This document shows positions 1 to 9,100 of a stretch of DNA of 64,000 bases, piece by piece. The DNA is from Oscillospiraceae bacterium. GTDB lineage: Bacteria > Bacillota > Clostridia > Oscillospirales > Ruminococcaceae. The notes beneath the pieces were generated by a model, which worked only from the letters and a program-made list of their open reading frames with translations, did not search any database and was not told the origin of the DNA. A program made the position numbers and the translations under genes. Location: the NCBI GenBank assembly GCA_015067185.1, contig SVMZ01000001.1, positions 89,038 to 153,037 on the forward strand, read 5' to 3'. The stretch's first letter is position 1; every line of letters begins with the position of its first letter.

Positions 1-785
1 TTTCCCTGCAGCCGTCAGAACTGATGAAGATTGCGTTTATTATGACATTTTCCCAGCATCTCAACAAAGTCAAGGAAAAAATCAATTCCATTTTTCAGGT
101 TTTTCTCCTGGGAATCCACGGCCTTATCCCCATCTCTCTTGTCATGATGCAGGGCGATGACGGAACGATGCTGATATTTTGTCTCATCTTTCTTTCTATG
201 CTTTTTGCAGCGGGGATTGATTGGAAGTATATTCTTACAGCCGTTGTTGCCGCTTGTGTTGCTGTTCCATTCGTTTGGGAATATGTACTGAGCAATGACC
301 AAAGAATACGCTTTGCAATTATCCTTGATCTCGAAAGTGATCCTTTGGGCAAAGGGTTTCAGCAGCTGGAAGGTCTGACAGCCCTTGGTGCCGGAAAACT
401 GATGGGAAACGGTATCTTTTCCGGTGATCACTGGTGGACTCCGGAAATTCATAACGACTTTATCTTTGTTTTTATTGGACAGTCTCTTGGTTTTGTTGGC
501 TGTATCGCCGTCATCGCTATTCTTATGGTTATTATGATGCGTTTTCTGGTAGCCGCCCACAAGGCCGCTGATGATATGGGCCGTTTTATCTGTATTGGCG
601 TTTTTGCCATGTTTGCTTTTCAGGCTATTTTTAATATCGGCATGTGCCTCAGCGTACTCCCGGTTATCGGTCTTACCCTTCCTCTGATCAGCGCCGGCGG
701 CACTTCGGTTATTACTTCCTATCTCGGTATCGGTCTTGCGCTCAGTGTTGTCTACCACACTCGTAAGCCTGAGTTTGAAAGGTAG
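1..785 (+). CDS. RodA/FtsW-family peptidoglycan polymerase (5' end missing)
   Basis: SEDS-family membrane glycosyltransferase that polymerises lipid II into peptidoglycan with a partner class B penicillin-binding protein. The reading frame is already open at base 3 with a LQPSEL motif, which sits in the middle of SEDS proteins, so the N-terminal half lies outside the window; 260 residues remain. Visible signs are several hydrophobic helices, the HNDFIF segment and the terminal GLTLPLISAGGTS loop of the family. RodA is favoured over FtsW or SpoVE from the end of the protein, but the choice is not certain. The next gene starts 57 bases downstream with no terminator between, so they may be co-transcribed. 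Confidence 0.88.
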   Translation, partial: SLQPSELMKIAFIMTFSQHLNKVKEKINSIFQVFLLGIHGLIPISLVMMQGDDGTMLIFCLIFLSMLFAAGIDWKYILTAVVAACVAVPFVWEYVLSNDQRIRFAIILDLESDPLGKGFQQLEGLTALGAGKLMGNGIFSGDHWWTPEIHNDFIFVFIGQSLGFVGCIAVIAILMVIMMRFLVAAHKAADDMGRFICIGVFAMFAFQAIFNIGMCLSVLPVIGLTLPLISAGGTSVITSYLGIGLALSVVYHTRKPEFER

Positions 786-842
786 TTTTTGATTACAAAT
801 ATTTGTTTTTAATAAATATTATTTTTATAAGGAGAAATCAAA

Positions 843-1466
843 ATGACACTCAAAAGAATCCTCACCATGTCCCTCTGTATGCTGTTGGCAATCCCTGTCG
901 CCGGATGCGGAGAGGCAGCCCAGAATCCCGTTGCCACCATTGAGATGGAAAACGGCGGCATCATCAAGATTGAGCTTTATCCCGATGTTGCTCCCAATAC
1001 CGTCAATAATTTTATCTCTCTGGCAAACGAAGGCTACTATGACGGTCTTATCTTTCACAGAGTGATTCCCGGATTTATGATTCAGGGCGGTGACCCCAAC
1101 GGAAACGGTACCGGTGGCCCCGGCTACATGATCAAGGGCGAGTTCACCGACAACGGCCACGAGAATAACCTCTCCCATGCTCGCGGTGTTGTTTCCATGG
1201 CACGCCGCGGCGGCACTATGTGGAATCCCGAACTTGGCTACAACACAGCCGGAAGTCAGTTCTTCATCATGGTTGAAGATGCTGATCATCTTGATGATCA
1301 GTACGCAGCATTCGGTGAAGTGATCGAAGGAATGGACGTTGTGGATGATATTGTTTCTGTAGCAACCGACAGCAGCGATAAGCCCTATGAAGATCAAAAA
1401 ATCCGCAGCATTACCATTGAAACTTTCGGCAAAACCTATCCGGAACCCGAAATTATTACTGAATAA
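843..1466 (+). CDS. Cyclophilin-type peptidyl-prolyl cis-trans isomerase, lipoprotein
   Basis: Catalyses proline cis-trans isomerisation, helping proteins fold outside the membrane. Residues 1-18 form a lipoprotein signal ending in the lipobox VAGC, so the enzyme is probably anchored on the outer face of the membrane. The cyclophilin core follows, with the FHRVIPGFMIQGGD catalytic segment near residues 72-85 and the GSQFFI motif near 142. The 207-residue length is normal for a single-domain exported cyclophilin. AGGAG seven bases before the ATG supports the start. Its stop codon overlaps the start of the following HAD gene by one base, so the two are translationally coupled. Confidence 0.93.
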   Translation: MTLKRILTMSLCMLLAIPVAGCGEAAQNPVATIEMENGGIIKIELYPDVAPNTVNNFISLANEGYYDGLIFHRVIPGFMIQGGDPNGNGTGGPGYMIKGEFTDNGHENNLSHARGVVSMARRGGTMWNPELGYNTAGSQFFIMVEDADHLDDQYAAFGEVIEGMDVVDDIVSVATDSSDKPYEDQKIRSITIETFGKTYPEPEIITE

Positions 1467-2104
1467 TGTTAAAATATCAGTACATTTTCTGGGACTGGAA
1501 CGGTACTCTGGTCAATGATGTGTATGCAGCATTGGCTTCCGTCAATGATATTCTGGCAAAACGGAAACGTCCCGCCATTGATCTGCCCCGCTATTATTCG
1601 TTGATGGGAACCCCTATCACACGGTTTTATGAACGGTTATTTGCCCCGGAAAAACCGGATTTTCCTCTTCTTGCAGCTGAGTTTCATGAGGGATATGACA
1701 GACATATGGATCAATACGGCCTCATGCCCGGAGCACGGAATATTCTTCTTGCCCTGCGGGAAAGAGGTGCCTGTCAGATTGTGGTATCCTCCTCCGAAAA
1801 ACGCAGACTGAACGAGCAGATTTCCCGGTTTCAGTTAAATGATATCTTCTCAGCTGTACTGGGACAAGAGGACTTCCAATGCTCCAGCAAGTTGGAAAGT
1901 GCAAGACGATATATGCAAACATATTCCTGTTCTCCCTCCCGTTCCGTTATGATCGGCGATCTGGAGCATGATTTCGAGGTTGCTTCTGCACTTGGCATGG
2001 ATTGTTTTTTGATAGCCCAAGGGCATCAGTCCTATGATTCCCTGCAGACGCTTGGTGTTCCTGTCCTTCATGATATCTCCGAGTTGAAAAAACATCTCTT
2101 TTGA
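1466..2104 (+). CDS. HAD-superfamily hydrolase, phosphoglycolate phosphatase-like
   Basis: Haloacid dehalogenase-fold phosphatase of 212 residues. Motif I reads DWNGT at residues 10-14: the Asp nucleophile is present but the usual second Asp (DxD) is Asn, a variant found in one HAD subgroup. Motif II is a Ser pair near residues 107-110 (VVSSSEK), and motif III/IV is the GDLEHD segment near 165. The substrate cannot be read from sequence; a small phosphorylated metabolite is likely. The ATG overlaps the TAA of the cyclophilin gene (TAATG), and a strong terminator follows 17 bases after the stop, closing this operon. Confidence 0.85.
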   Translation: MLKYQYIFWDWNGTLVNDVYAALASVNDILAKRKRPAIDLPRYYSLMGTPITRFYERLFAPEKPDFPLLAAEFHEGYDRHMDQYGLMPGARNILLALRERGACQIVVSSSEKRRLNEQISRFQLNDIFSAVLGQEDFQCSSKLESARRYMQTYSCSPSRSVMIGDLEHDFEVASALGMDCFLIAQGHQSYDSLQTLGVPVLHDISELKKHLF

Positions 2105-2120
2105 CAGCCTCAAAACAACA

Positions 2121-2158
2121 AACAACAGCCTGACCCTCAATGTCAGGCTGTTGTTTTT
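2121..2158 (+). terminator. Rho-independent terminator after HAD gene
   Basis: A perfect 14-bp stem (2121-2134 with 2142-2155) around a 7-base loop is followed by a T run on the plus strand. It ends the cyclophilin/HAD transcript. Confidence 0.9.
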
Positions 2159-2210
2159 ATAAACGGAAAATCGGTATCTCTTCTCACTGAAATATTCCGG
2201 ATTGCAGCAA

Positions 2211-3008
2211 TTATCCTTCTTCACGCTGCAGCCGAATAAACGCCGCCAAACTTTGTCCTGTATGATATCTAAAATATTTTCTGAGTAACTCTGATGAATA
2301 AAAATCTAGTATTTCCGCAATTTCTGCAATCGTATATTTGCCGCTGCTCGCCAAAGCTTTAATATTTTCAACTCTCTTTTGAGCAATGATATCGCCCAAT
2401 GCTCTGGCACTGCTTCGCTTTACCACCCTTGTCAGATGTTCTTTGCTGCAGCCCATTGCCGCTGCTGCGTCGGCAACAGTAATGGCACGTACCACATTTT
2501 CTTCCAACCAGGTCATACAACGTATGTACAATTGAAGATCGCTGTTTTTTGTATTTATGCTTCTCCATAATTCATCCAAAAGAATCAGCAACAGTGCCTC
2601 ACGGATTGCCGGAACAACTTCATTGTAAAAATCTGTTTCGTGCAGCCGTTTTACATATTCCTTCATAGAAATTGCATTCTCGGTAATACACAGTTCTCCG
2701 CTTTTCAGGATATCCAACTGCATATCTGATTCAAAATGAATCAGCATGACCATCGCGTCCTCCTTAACAGAGAAGTGACAGTCGTTGTATTGCGGCACCA
2801 GAAAACATCCATGCTCTGTCAGTATCTTCTTTTCATCGTTCAGAACAATTCTGCCGGAAAGGATATATACCAGTCTGTGACAGCCTTCCACATTAGCTTT
2901 AAACTCCTTCCCTTTCTCATACCACTTTTTCTCACAGCTCAGTATTTTCAGCTTATTATAGTGAGATACCCGCTCATACTTCTCACTGCGTTCTGTAACA
3001 AATATCAT
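2211..3008 (-). CDS. AraC-family transcriptional regulator
   Basis: Ligand-responsive activator or repressor of 265 residues: an N-terminal cupin-like sensor (about 1-140) followed by a C-terminal double helix-turn-helix (about 165-260, with the second helix region AEIAEILDFYSSELLRKYFR). The start at 3008 is chosen because AGGAAACAGGAAAA precedes this ATG; an in-frame ATG at 3044 lacks a ribosome site. It is divergent from the GH32 gene 105 bases away, the usual arrangement for a dedicated regulator, so fructan or sucrose-type oligosaccharides are the inferred signal. Confidence 0.9.
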   Translation of the reverse strand: MIFVTERSEKYERVSHYNKLKILSCEKKWYEKGKEFKANVEGCHRLVYILSGRIVLNDEKKILTEHGCFLVPQYNDCHFSVKEDAMVMLIHFESDMQLDILKSGELCITENAISMKEYVKRLHETDFYNEVVPAIREALLLILLDELWRSINTKNSDLQLYIRCMTWLEENVVRAITVADAAAAMGCSKEHLTRVVKRSSARALGDIIAQKRVENIKALASSGKYTIAEIAEILDFYSSELLRKYFRYHTGQSLAAFIRLQREEG

Positions 3009-3071
3009 ATTTTTTCCTGTTTCCTTTATTTTTTCTATTGTCACACAATAAAATGCTTGTTATTATTATAC

Positions 3072-3092
3072 TTGAAAAAATGATTTTTTCAA
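3072..3092. promoter_or_regulatory. Inverted repeat in the araC/GH32 divergent promoter region
   Basis: TTGAAAAAA and its exact complement flank a 3-base TGA centre. The element lies 21 bases before the GH32 start and 64 bases before the regulator start. It could be an operator or an RNA hairpin in the GH32 leader; sequence alone does not decide. Confidence 0.4.
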
Positions 3093-3113
3093 TACACCGG
3101 AAAGGATACTGTT

Positions 3114-4673
3114 ATGAAAATTCATGTCAAATCAAAGTACATTATTTTTCCTGTTAATCCCAAACTTCCCGACAAACATATTTCTTTCTTGCAAAATGGT
3201 AAAGAAGTATATTATCTTGATGTAAAACTGGATAACATCTCTCCCTGTTTTGAGGCTTATGCAGATGTAACCCGTTTTATAGGTACAGAGCTTGATTTAA
3301 ACATTTCCCCTGAAATGGATATCATATGGCGCGAATCGAACACCATAGATATTCCCGATCTCTATCATGAGCCAATGCGTCCTCAAGTACATTTTTCGAC
3401 GAAAAACGGTTGGAATAATGACCCGAACGGTATGATCTTTCTTGACGGCGTTTATCATATGTTTTACCAACACAATCCTTGCGATCCCACCTGGGGTAAT
3501 ATGCATTGGGGACATGCTGTCAGCAGGGACCTTCTGCATTGGGAAGAAAAAGAGATTGCGCTCTTCCCCGATCAATTCGGAACCATGTTTTCCGGAAGTG
3601 CTGTTCTGGACAGTAAAAATATAACCGGTTTTTCTAAAAATGATACCCCTCCCGTATTGCTTTATTATACAGCAGCGGGAACTCCTTATACCCAATGCCT
3701 TGCCTATTCCTGTGATGGGCTGAAGACTATTCAAAAGTATGACGGCAACCCCATCATTCCCTATATTATCGGCAGAAACCGTGATCCTAAAGTAGTCTGG
3801 TGTGAAGAACTTAACAGTTACCTTTTGGCGCTGTATCTCTCAGATGACCGTTACCTTCTGTTTACCTCCAACAACATGATTAACTGGCAAATTCTGCAGG
3901 AAATTATTCTTGAGGGAGACAACGAATGCCCGGATCTCTACTGCATGAAAAATGACAATGGTGAACGGCGCTGGGTATTCATCGGTGCTCATGACCGCTA
4001 CCTGGTCGGAGAATTTAAAGAAGGAAAATTTGTTCCCACGCAGCCGGTGCAGACATTACACTTCGGTTCCTCCGGATATGCTGCCCAAAGTTTCAGTAAC
4101 CTGCCTGAGGGCCGTAATATCCGTGTCTCCTGGATGCGTTGGAATCATATCTCCGAAAAAAACTTTTCTCAACAGATGGGTATTCCGGTTGATCTCAGCC
4201 TAAAAACTTATAATGGAATAGAATATCTCTGCGCTACCCCCGTACCCGAAATTCAAACTCTCTTCCAAAACACTAAAGAATACAGCAACATTGTTCTGGA
4301 TGGGGTTAATACGGTTTTCTTTCCTGTTTCTACCGATGCGCAGCTCATCCGTCTTGAAGCCGATCTTTCTTCCAAAGCTCAGCTTACCTTAGGTTGGTTT
4401 GGAAGAAAGATGGTACTCGATATGGCAAAAAACAAACTATCTTTACAAGAGTCTGCCGGACCTCTTTCCATCACCAAAAATAAACTCGATGTTACTATCC
4501 TTATTGATCGCTGCAGTGTTGAAATTTTCGCCGATGGCGGCAGAATTTATTTTGCTGATTCCAATCCTTCTACGGTCTGCGACTTTAACATTCCTCAGAT
4601 TACCCTTTATGCTGACCGTCCTTGTGTGGTAAACGCTCTGGAGATTCATGCCCTGAACCCTATCTGGGAATAA
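3114..4673 (+). CDS. Glycoside hydrolase family 32 beta-fructosidase
   Basis: Hydrolyses beta-fructosyl linkages (sucrose, inulin- or levan-type oligosaccharides). The 519-residue protein has an N-terminal extension of about 85 residues, then the five-bladed propeller with the three GH32 signatures: WNNDPNG (nucleophile Asp103), RDP (transition-state Asp224) and ECPD (acid/base Glu271). A beta-sandwich follows from about residue 400. There is no signal peptide, so it is cytoplasmic and presumably acts on imported short fructans; no fructan transporter is adjacent. GGAAAGGA precedes the ATG. The neighbouring divergent AraC gene probably controls it, and a terminator follows. Confidence 0.93.
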   Translation: MKIHVKSKYIIFPVNPKLPDKHISFLQNGKEVYYLDVKLDNISPCFEAYADVTRFIGTELDLNISPEMDIIWRESNTIDIPDLYHEPMRPQVHFSTKNGWNNDPNGMIFLDGVYHMFYQHNPCDPTWGNMHWGHAVSRDLLHWEEKEIALFPDQFGTMFSGSAVLDSKNITGFSKNDTPPVLLYYTAAGTPYTQCLAYSCDGLKTIQKYDGNPIIPYIIGRNRDPKVVWCEELNSYLLALYLSDDRYLLFTSNNMINWQILQEIILEGDNECPDLYCMKNDNGERRWVFIGAHDRYLVGEFKEGKFVPTQPVQTLHFGSSGYAAQSFSNLPEGRNIRVSWMRWNHISEKNFSQQMGIPVDLSLKTYNGIEYLCATPVPEIQTLFQNTKEYSNIVLDGVNTVFFPVSTDAQLIRLEADLSSKAQLTLGWFGRKMVLDMAKNKLSLQESAGPLSITKNKLDVTILIDRCSVEIFADGGRIYFADSNPSTVCDFNIPQITLYADRPCVVNALEIHALNPIWE

Positions 4674-4707
4674 GCCACTTACAACTGTAACAAATCATAT
4701 AACAAAT

Positions 4708-4751
4708 GCAGCCGCCCTCTTTCAATGAAAAAAGAAGGCGGCTGCGCTTTT
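4708..4751 (+). terminator. Rho-independent terminator after GH32 gene
   Basis: GCAGCCGCC (4708-4716) pairs with GGCGGCTGC (4737-4745); a CTTTTA tract follows on the plus strand. It also lies just beyond the end of the convergent TRIC gene. Confidence 0.8.
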
Positions 4752-4790
4752 ATATGGTCGTATGCATTTTATTTTGTTCGTATTTGGATA

Positions 4791-5486
4791 TTATTTATGT
4801 ACACTCTCTTTTGCCTCTGCATGCTCTTTTTCTCCGCATTCCTCAAAACGGATCTTCGGCAAACTCCAGCGGTATTTGGTGGCAAGCATTCTGATCACAA
4901 AAACCAATACCATAGACAAAATCGCAGGGAAAACAGGATTTTCCATCTTGAGTCTCATTACATAATAAAGTACACTGCCTGCAATGGAGGCGAGAGCATA
5001 GACATATTTTCTGAACACGACCGGCGTATCATCGGTTAGAACATCCCGGATTACACCGCCGCCGATTCCTGTCAGCATACCCAGAACAACAGCAAGAAAG
5101 GCATTATCGGAAACACCTTCTGAAAAAGCCACCTCGGTACCCATAACAGAAAACGCAGCAAGTCCCATGGCATCAAAAATATTGTTTACATATTCTACCT
5201 TTTGGCGCAGAGGATTGAATTTCCTTCTGTTGCAGCGCGCTATAATAAACACAATAATTGCCGTAACGGCAGCCAAAGCTACCATTTGCAGATTCTGAAA
5301 CACTGCAGGAGGTGTCCTTCCTATAAGGACATCCCGGATTACACCGCCCCCTAATGCGGTAATACAGCCAATGCAAACTACCCCGAAAATATCCAGCCCG
5401 CTGCTGATTGCGATAAATGCGCCGGAAATAGCAAAAGCAATCGTTCCAATGATCTCAAGGATCGATATAATGGTATCTGTAATCAT
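4791..5486 (-). CDS. Trimeric intracellular cation channel (TRIC/UPF0126) family membrane protein
   Basis: Small integral membrane protein of 231 residues with about seven hydrophobic helices. The family is built from two homologous repeats, and both copies of the signature GGGVIRDVL are visible, at residues 46-54 and 142-150. Prokaryotic members are potassium-permeable homotrimeric channels; some have been linked to amino acid flux, so the physiological cargo here is open. GAGGA precedes the ATG. It is transcribed away from the BlaI gene and has no obvious functional link to its neighbours. Confidence 0.9.
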   Translation of the reverse strand: MITDTIISILEIIGTIAFAISGAFIAISSGLDIFGVVCIGCITALGGGVIRDVLIGRTPPAVFQNLQMVALAAVTAIIVFIIARCNRRKFNPLRQKVEYVNNIFDAMGLAAFSVMGTEVAFSEGVSDNAFLAVVLGMLTGIGGGVIRDVLTDDTPVVFRKYVYALASIAGSVLYYVMRLKMENPVFPAILSMVLVFVIRMLATKYRWSLPKIRFEECGEKEHAEAKESVHK

Positions 5487-5692
5487 AAAAAGACATCCTC
5501 TGCTTTTTTCTTTATCCTTATCTTTCTACAGTCGAATTGGGTTCATCCGAGCATATTATAGTATATCTTTGCAGTAAAAGCAAGCTTTTTTCGATACTTA
5601 TATTATGTTTTTGTTTTCCTGTCAAAGACACTTTTCCTGTAATTACCCGTTTACAGCAATTATGACTCATCTGTAACATTTCTTTCCGGCTA

Positions 5693-5721
5693 TTGACAAT
5701 CCCATTCTAATGGATTAGAAT
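5693..5721 (+). promoter_or_regulatory. Promoter of the blaI-like operon
   Basis: TTGACA (5693-5698), a 17-base spacer and TAGAAT (5716-5721) match the housekeeping consensus. The -10 box lies inside the first operator palindrome, as expected for direct repression. Confidence 0.8.
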
Positions 5722-5722
5722 G
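5703..5722. promoter_or_regulatory. Operator palindrome 1 of the BlaI-like repressor
   Basis: CATTCTAAT and its exact complement flank GG: a perfect 20-bp palindrome that covers the -10 box. Binding by the BlaI-type dimer encoded next to it is inferred from position; BlaI/MecI proteins classically bind such dyads near their own promoter. Confidence 0.7.
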
Positions 5723-5730
5723 AAAGTATA

Positions 5731-5742
5731 CTAATCCATTAG
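5731..5742. promoter_or_regulatory. Operator palindrome 2 of the BlaI-like repressor
   Basis: CTAATCCATTAG repeats the core of palindrome 1 (CTAAT-N2-ATTAG), centred 24 bp downstream, close to the expected transcription start and just before the ribosome site. Two same-face dyads are typical of cooperatively repressed BlaI/MecI promoters. Confidence 0.6.
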
Positions 5743-5761
5743 ACCTCAAAGGAGCTCTTTT

Positions 5762-6112
5762 ATGTCTACACCCAAAATTTTTGAAAGTGAATATCGTTTT
5801 TGCCTGATTCTCTGGGAGCATGAACCGATCCGCAGCACAGAACTGGCAAAACTCTGCAAAGAAAAGCTGGATTGGTCCAAAACCACTACTTATACAGTCA
5901 TCAAACGTCTCAGTGAACGCGGTGTACTGAAAAACGAAAACACCATTGTTTCTTCTCTGATCTCCAAGGATGAAGCACAACAGAGTGAGCTGAATGAATT
6001 GGTTGAAAAAAAATTTGAGGGTTCCCTCCCTGCCTTTATCGCGGCTTTCGCCCGCAGACAGGAGCTTTCTGATGACGAAGTCGCAGAGATCCGGCGTATT
6101 ATCGAACGATAA
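5762..6112 (+). CDS. BlaI/MecI/CopY-family transcriptional repressor
   Basis: Winged-helix repressor of 116 residues. The N-terminal 70 residues carry the family pattern ESEYRFCLILWEHEP then TTTYTVIKRLSERGVL (recognition helix and wing); the C-terminal part is the dimerisation and protease-sensitive region. In the paradigm, a membrane M56 protease cleaves the repressor after sensing a signal and so frees the promoter. Such a protease gene follows 14 bases downstream. AAGGAGC precedes the ATG. Twin palindromes at 5703-5722 and 5731-5742 imply autoregulation. The signal need not be a beta-lactam; no beta-lactamase gene is nearby. Confidence 0.92.
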   Translation: MSTPKIFESEYRFCLILWEHEPIRSTELAKLCKEKLDWSKTTTYTVIKRLSERGVLKNENTIVSSLISKDEAQQSELNELVEKKFEGSLPAFIAAFARRQELSDDEVAEIRRIIER

Positions 6113-6126
6113 GGAGGACACATAAA

Positions 6127-9100
6127 ATGGAATCATTGTTTCTTGACATTGTCAATATAAGTATAACAGCCGGTTGGTTTATCCTTGCCGTCATGCTGCT
6201 GCGCATGATACTAAAAAAAGCACCGAAATGGATATTCTGTGCTCTCTGGGCCTTGGTAGCATTTCGCCTGATTTGTCCCTTTTCCATTGAGAGTGCGCTT
6301 AGTCTGATTCCTTCCGCACAGCCGCTGTCACAGGAACTTTTCTCAGCTCCCCTTCCGTCAGCAGGCTCCCCTCTCTCCGGAACTCCCGGTACCTTTTCTC
6401 CTGCTTTCCCCTCATCCTCTGCCGCAGATCCCGGAGACAGTGCCTCTCCTCTTCAGATATGGCTGTTTGCAGCTGCCTGTATCTGGTTAACCGGTGCCGC
6501 AATTCTGCTGCTTTATGCCATCGTCAGTTTTCTCCTGCTCAAACACCGTCTGGCAACCGCCACTCTTTTTGCTCCGGGCATCAAGCAGAGTGAAAAGGTG
6601 GAGTCTCCTTTCGTCCTTGGTTTTTTCCGGCCCATTATCTATCTCCCCTATACCATCGCAGAGAATGATTTGGAATATGTTATTGCCCATGAACGTGCAC
6701 ACATTCAACGTAAGGATCATTGGTGGAAACCTGTTGGTTTTATCATTTTATCGGTTTACTGGTTCCATCCTCTGGTGTGGGCCGCTTACCTGCTGCTCTG
6801 CCGTGACATCGAAGCTGCCTGTGATGAAAAAGTTATTGCCTCCACAAATCAGGATTACCGCCGCGCTTATTCCACGGCACTGCTCAACTGCAGTATAACC
6901 CGCCGCCATATTGCCGCCTGTCCCATTGCTTTTGGCGAGACAAGTGTAAAATCCCGCATTAAAAGCGTTATGAACTATAAAAAACCTGCCTTTTGGTTAA
7001 TTCTCGCAGCTGTTATTCTGTCGCTTGCAACAGCTATCTGTTTAATCACCGTTCCCAAAGAAAAATCTCCGGATGATCCTTCCCCTCTCAACTATAAAAA
7101 TGTTATCACTATCCTTCCTGATGACGGTACGCTGCAGGTTATCCATTATCCTGAAACTGACCCCAGAAAAAAAGAGGAGGGTAAAATTCTCTTGGGAGTC
7201 AGTGATTGCGTTGATTTTGCAGAGTATCTGGAAAATTCCGAATGGAAGGAACGCCGTGCCCCTTCCGATTCCCCAGCCAGTCCCGGTTCCATCGAGTTTA
7301 TCATCGAAGAGGAATACCGTATTACCGTCTACCGGCAACCACGGATCGCCAGAGTCAGTTACTATGATGAAGAACGCTGGTATCGCACCGACAGAAAGGA
7401 CTATGACAGCGCTGTGGAAATTGCCTATTCTCCCGATACCCTTTCTGCCGATACCGCAAATCCTACGGATACTACCGATAATATCTTCCCTTTTGGTCAC
7501 ATCTATCGCGTCAATGAAGTCACTTACGAGTCTCCTGTTTACTCTTTTTCCTATACCGTCGATACAGCTCCTTTCTTTACACTGACCAGTGATCATATAT
7601 TATTGGCTGCATGGGATCGCCAAATTGATATGAGTACCGATTCTTTTACACAGCTTGGTGCCTTTTCCAAAACCAGACTGACTGAAGAGAACTTTGATGA
7701 TCTTTTCTTGCCGGGCAAACTGCAGTCCAATCTTTTTTCCACAACAAACATTATTAAAACCATCCGTAAAAATACCCGTCAGGCCTGGAGAATAGATGTG
7801 GAGGAGGATGAAAACAATGTTTTCTTTTATCTGCTTCTCACCAACGATAACGAAGTCTATCTGAGTTACGGCTACGATGCCGCGGATGGAAAGGCAACAA
7901 TTCGCTGGCTGTTCCGGCTGGAACGCATAGATCTGCTGAATTGTACTGCTGTAAGTGAAGGAGTCATTGCTCATATCGAACCCTGTTATTATGCCAATGA
8001 TTTCGATTTTGAATACGAGGTTCTTTCCGTTGGAGAATTTATCGGCAGCGGCTCACTGGTCCTTTCAGCCGACTGGGAAGGCGATATCCTGACCGTTGGA
8101 GAGGATTATTATGAAAATAACGGAACCGGTGTTACCGTAAAAAGAGATACCCACAAATTAACCCGAAACGGTTACGGAAACTTTGTGCTTCTTCTGGAGC
8201 ATAGAAATCCTGACCAGGAAGAAAGTGCCGTATATTTCATCCGTGGAAACAACAACATAGAATATGTATTCCGCATTACCTTCACGCCTAAAACTACGAA
8301 CGGCGAATCTCCTGATGACACCGAAGCAACAGATCCTCTTGAAACTGCTGTCTCCTCCGCGATTATGGCACATTATGACAGCGGCGAGCCTGATGGATTA
8401 ATTTACGCAGAAGGTCATATTCTCCTCGGAAGCGAAAGCAAAAGTGATGCAGATGGACAGACAGACACCATTGACGAGATAACACTATACCTCTTGGTAT
8501 TGAAGCGCGCCCATGCAGTCTATGATCCTATGAAAATTATAAACGGCGGCTACGGTCCGGTGGCAATTACCTTTATCATAGATTCTAACGGACAATATCA
8601 GTTAAAAGAATACTGGGAACCCCGGAATGGCAGTTATTATGAAGAGGATATCCGCAATAAATTTCCGGAACCGTTGGCTGATGAAGTTCTCATCAATCAT
8701 CAGAATTATGTAACGGAACTGGACCGTCTCTGTACTGCCAATGCCGAAGCAAAATTCAATCGCATTGCAGGAATCGATAATAACACATTAAATCTCCCTG
8801 GAGATACCATGCTTTATCCTACAGACCCCTCCCATCTTTCTGACGAATATATTGAGACACATCCCGATGAATTTCGGGCTATGCTGGGCAATGATGAAGC
8901 TGCGCTGCGCTACTGCTTCGGCGAGTTTTTGAAGGGAGATCAGAAAGGCAAAAAAGCCGAAATCATGTCCGAGGTTTGTGAAGAGATCATGCTTTTTGCA
9001 AATGCTGCCTCATCAGAAGCTGTGATTATCGATTGGACAGATCCAGAAAATGTGACAGGCCAGTTGTGGTTTGATGCATTCCAAAGCAATGCCAAACGGT

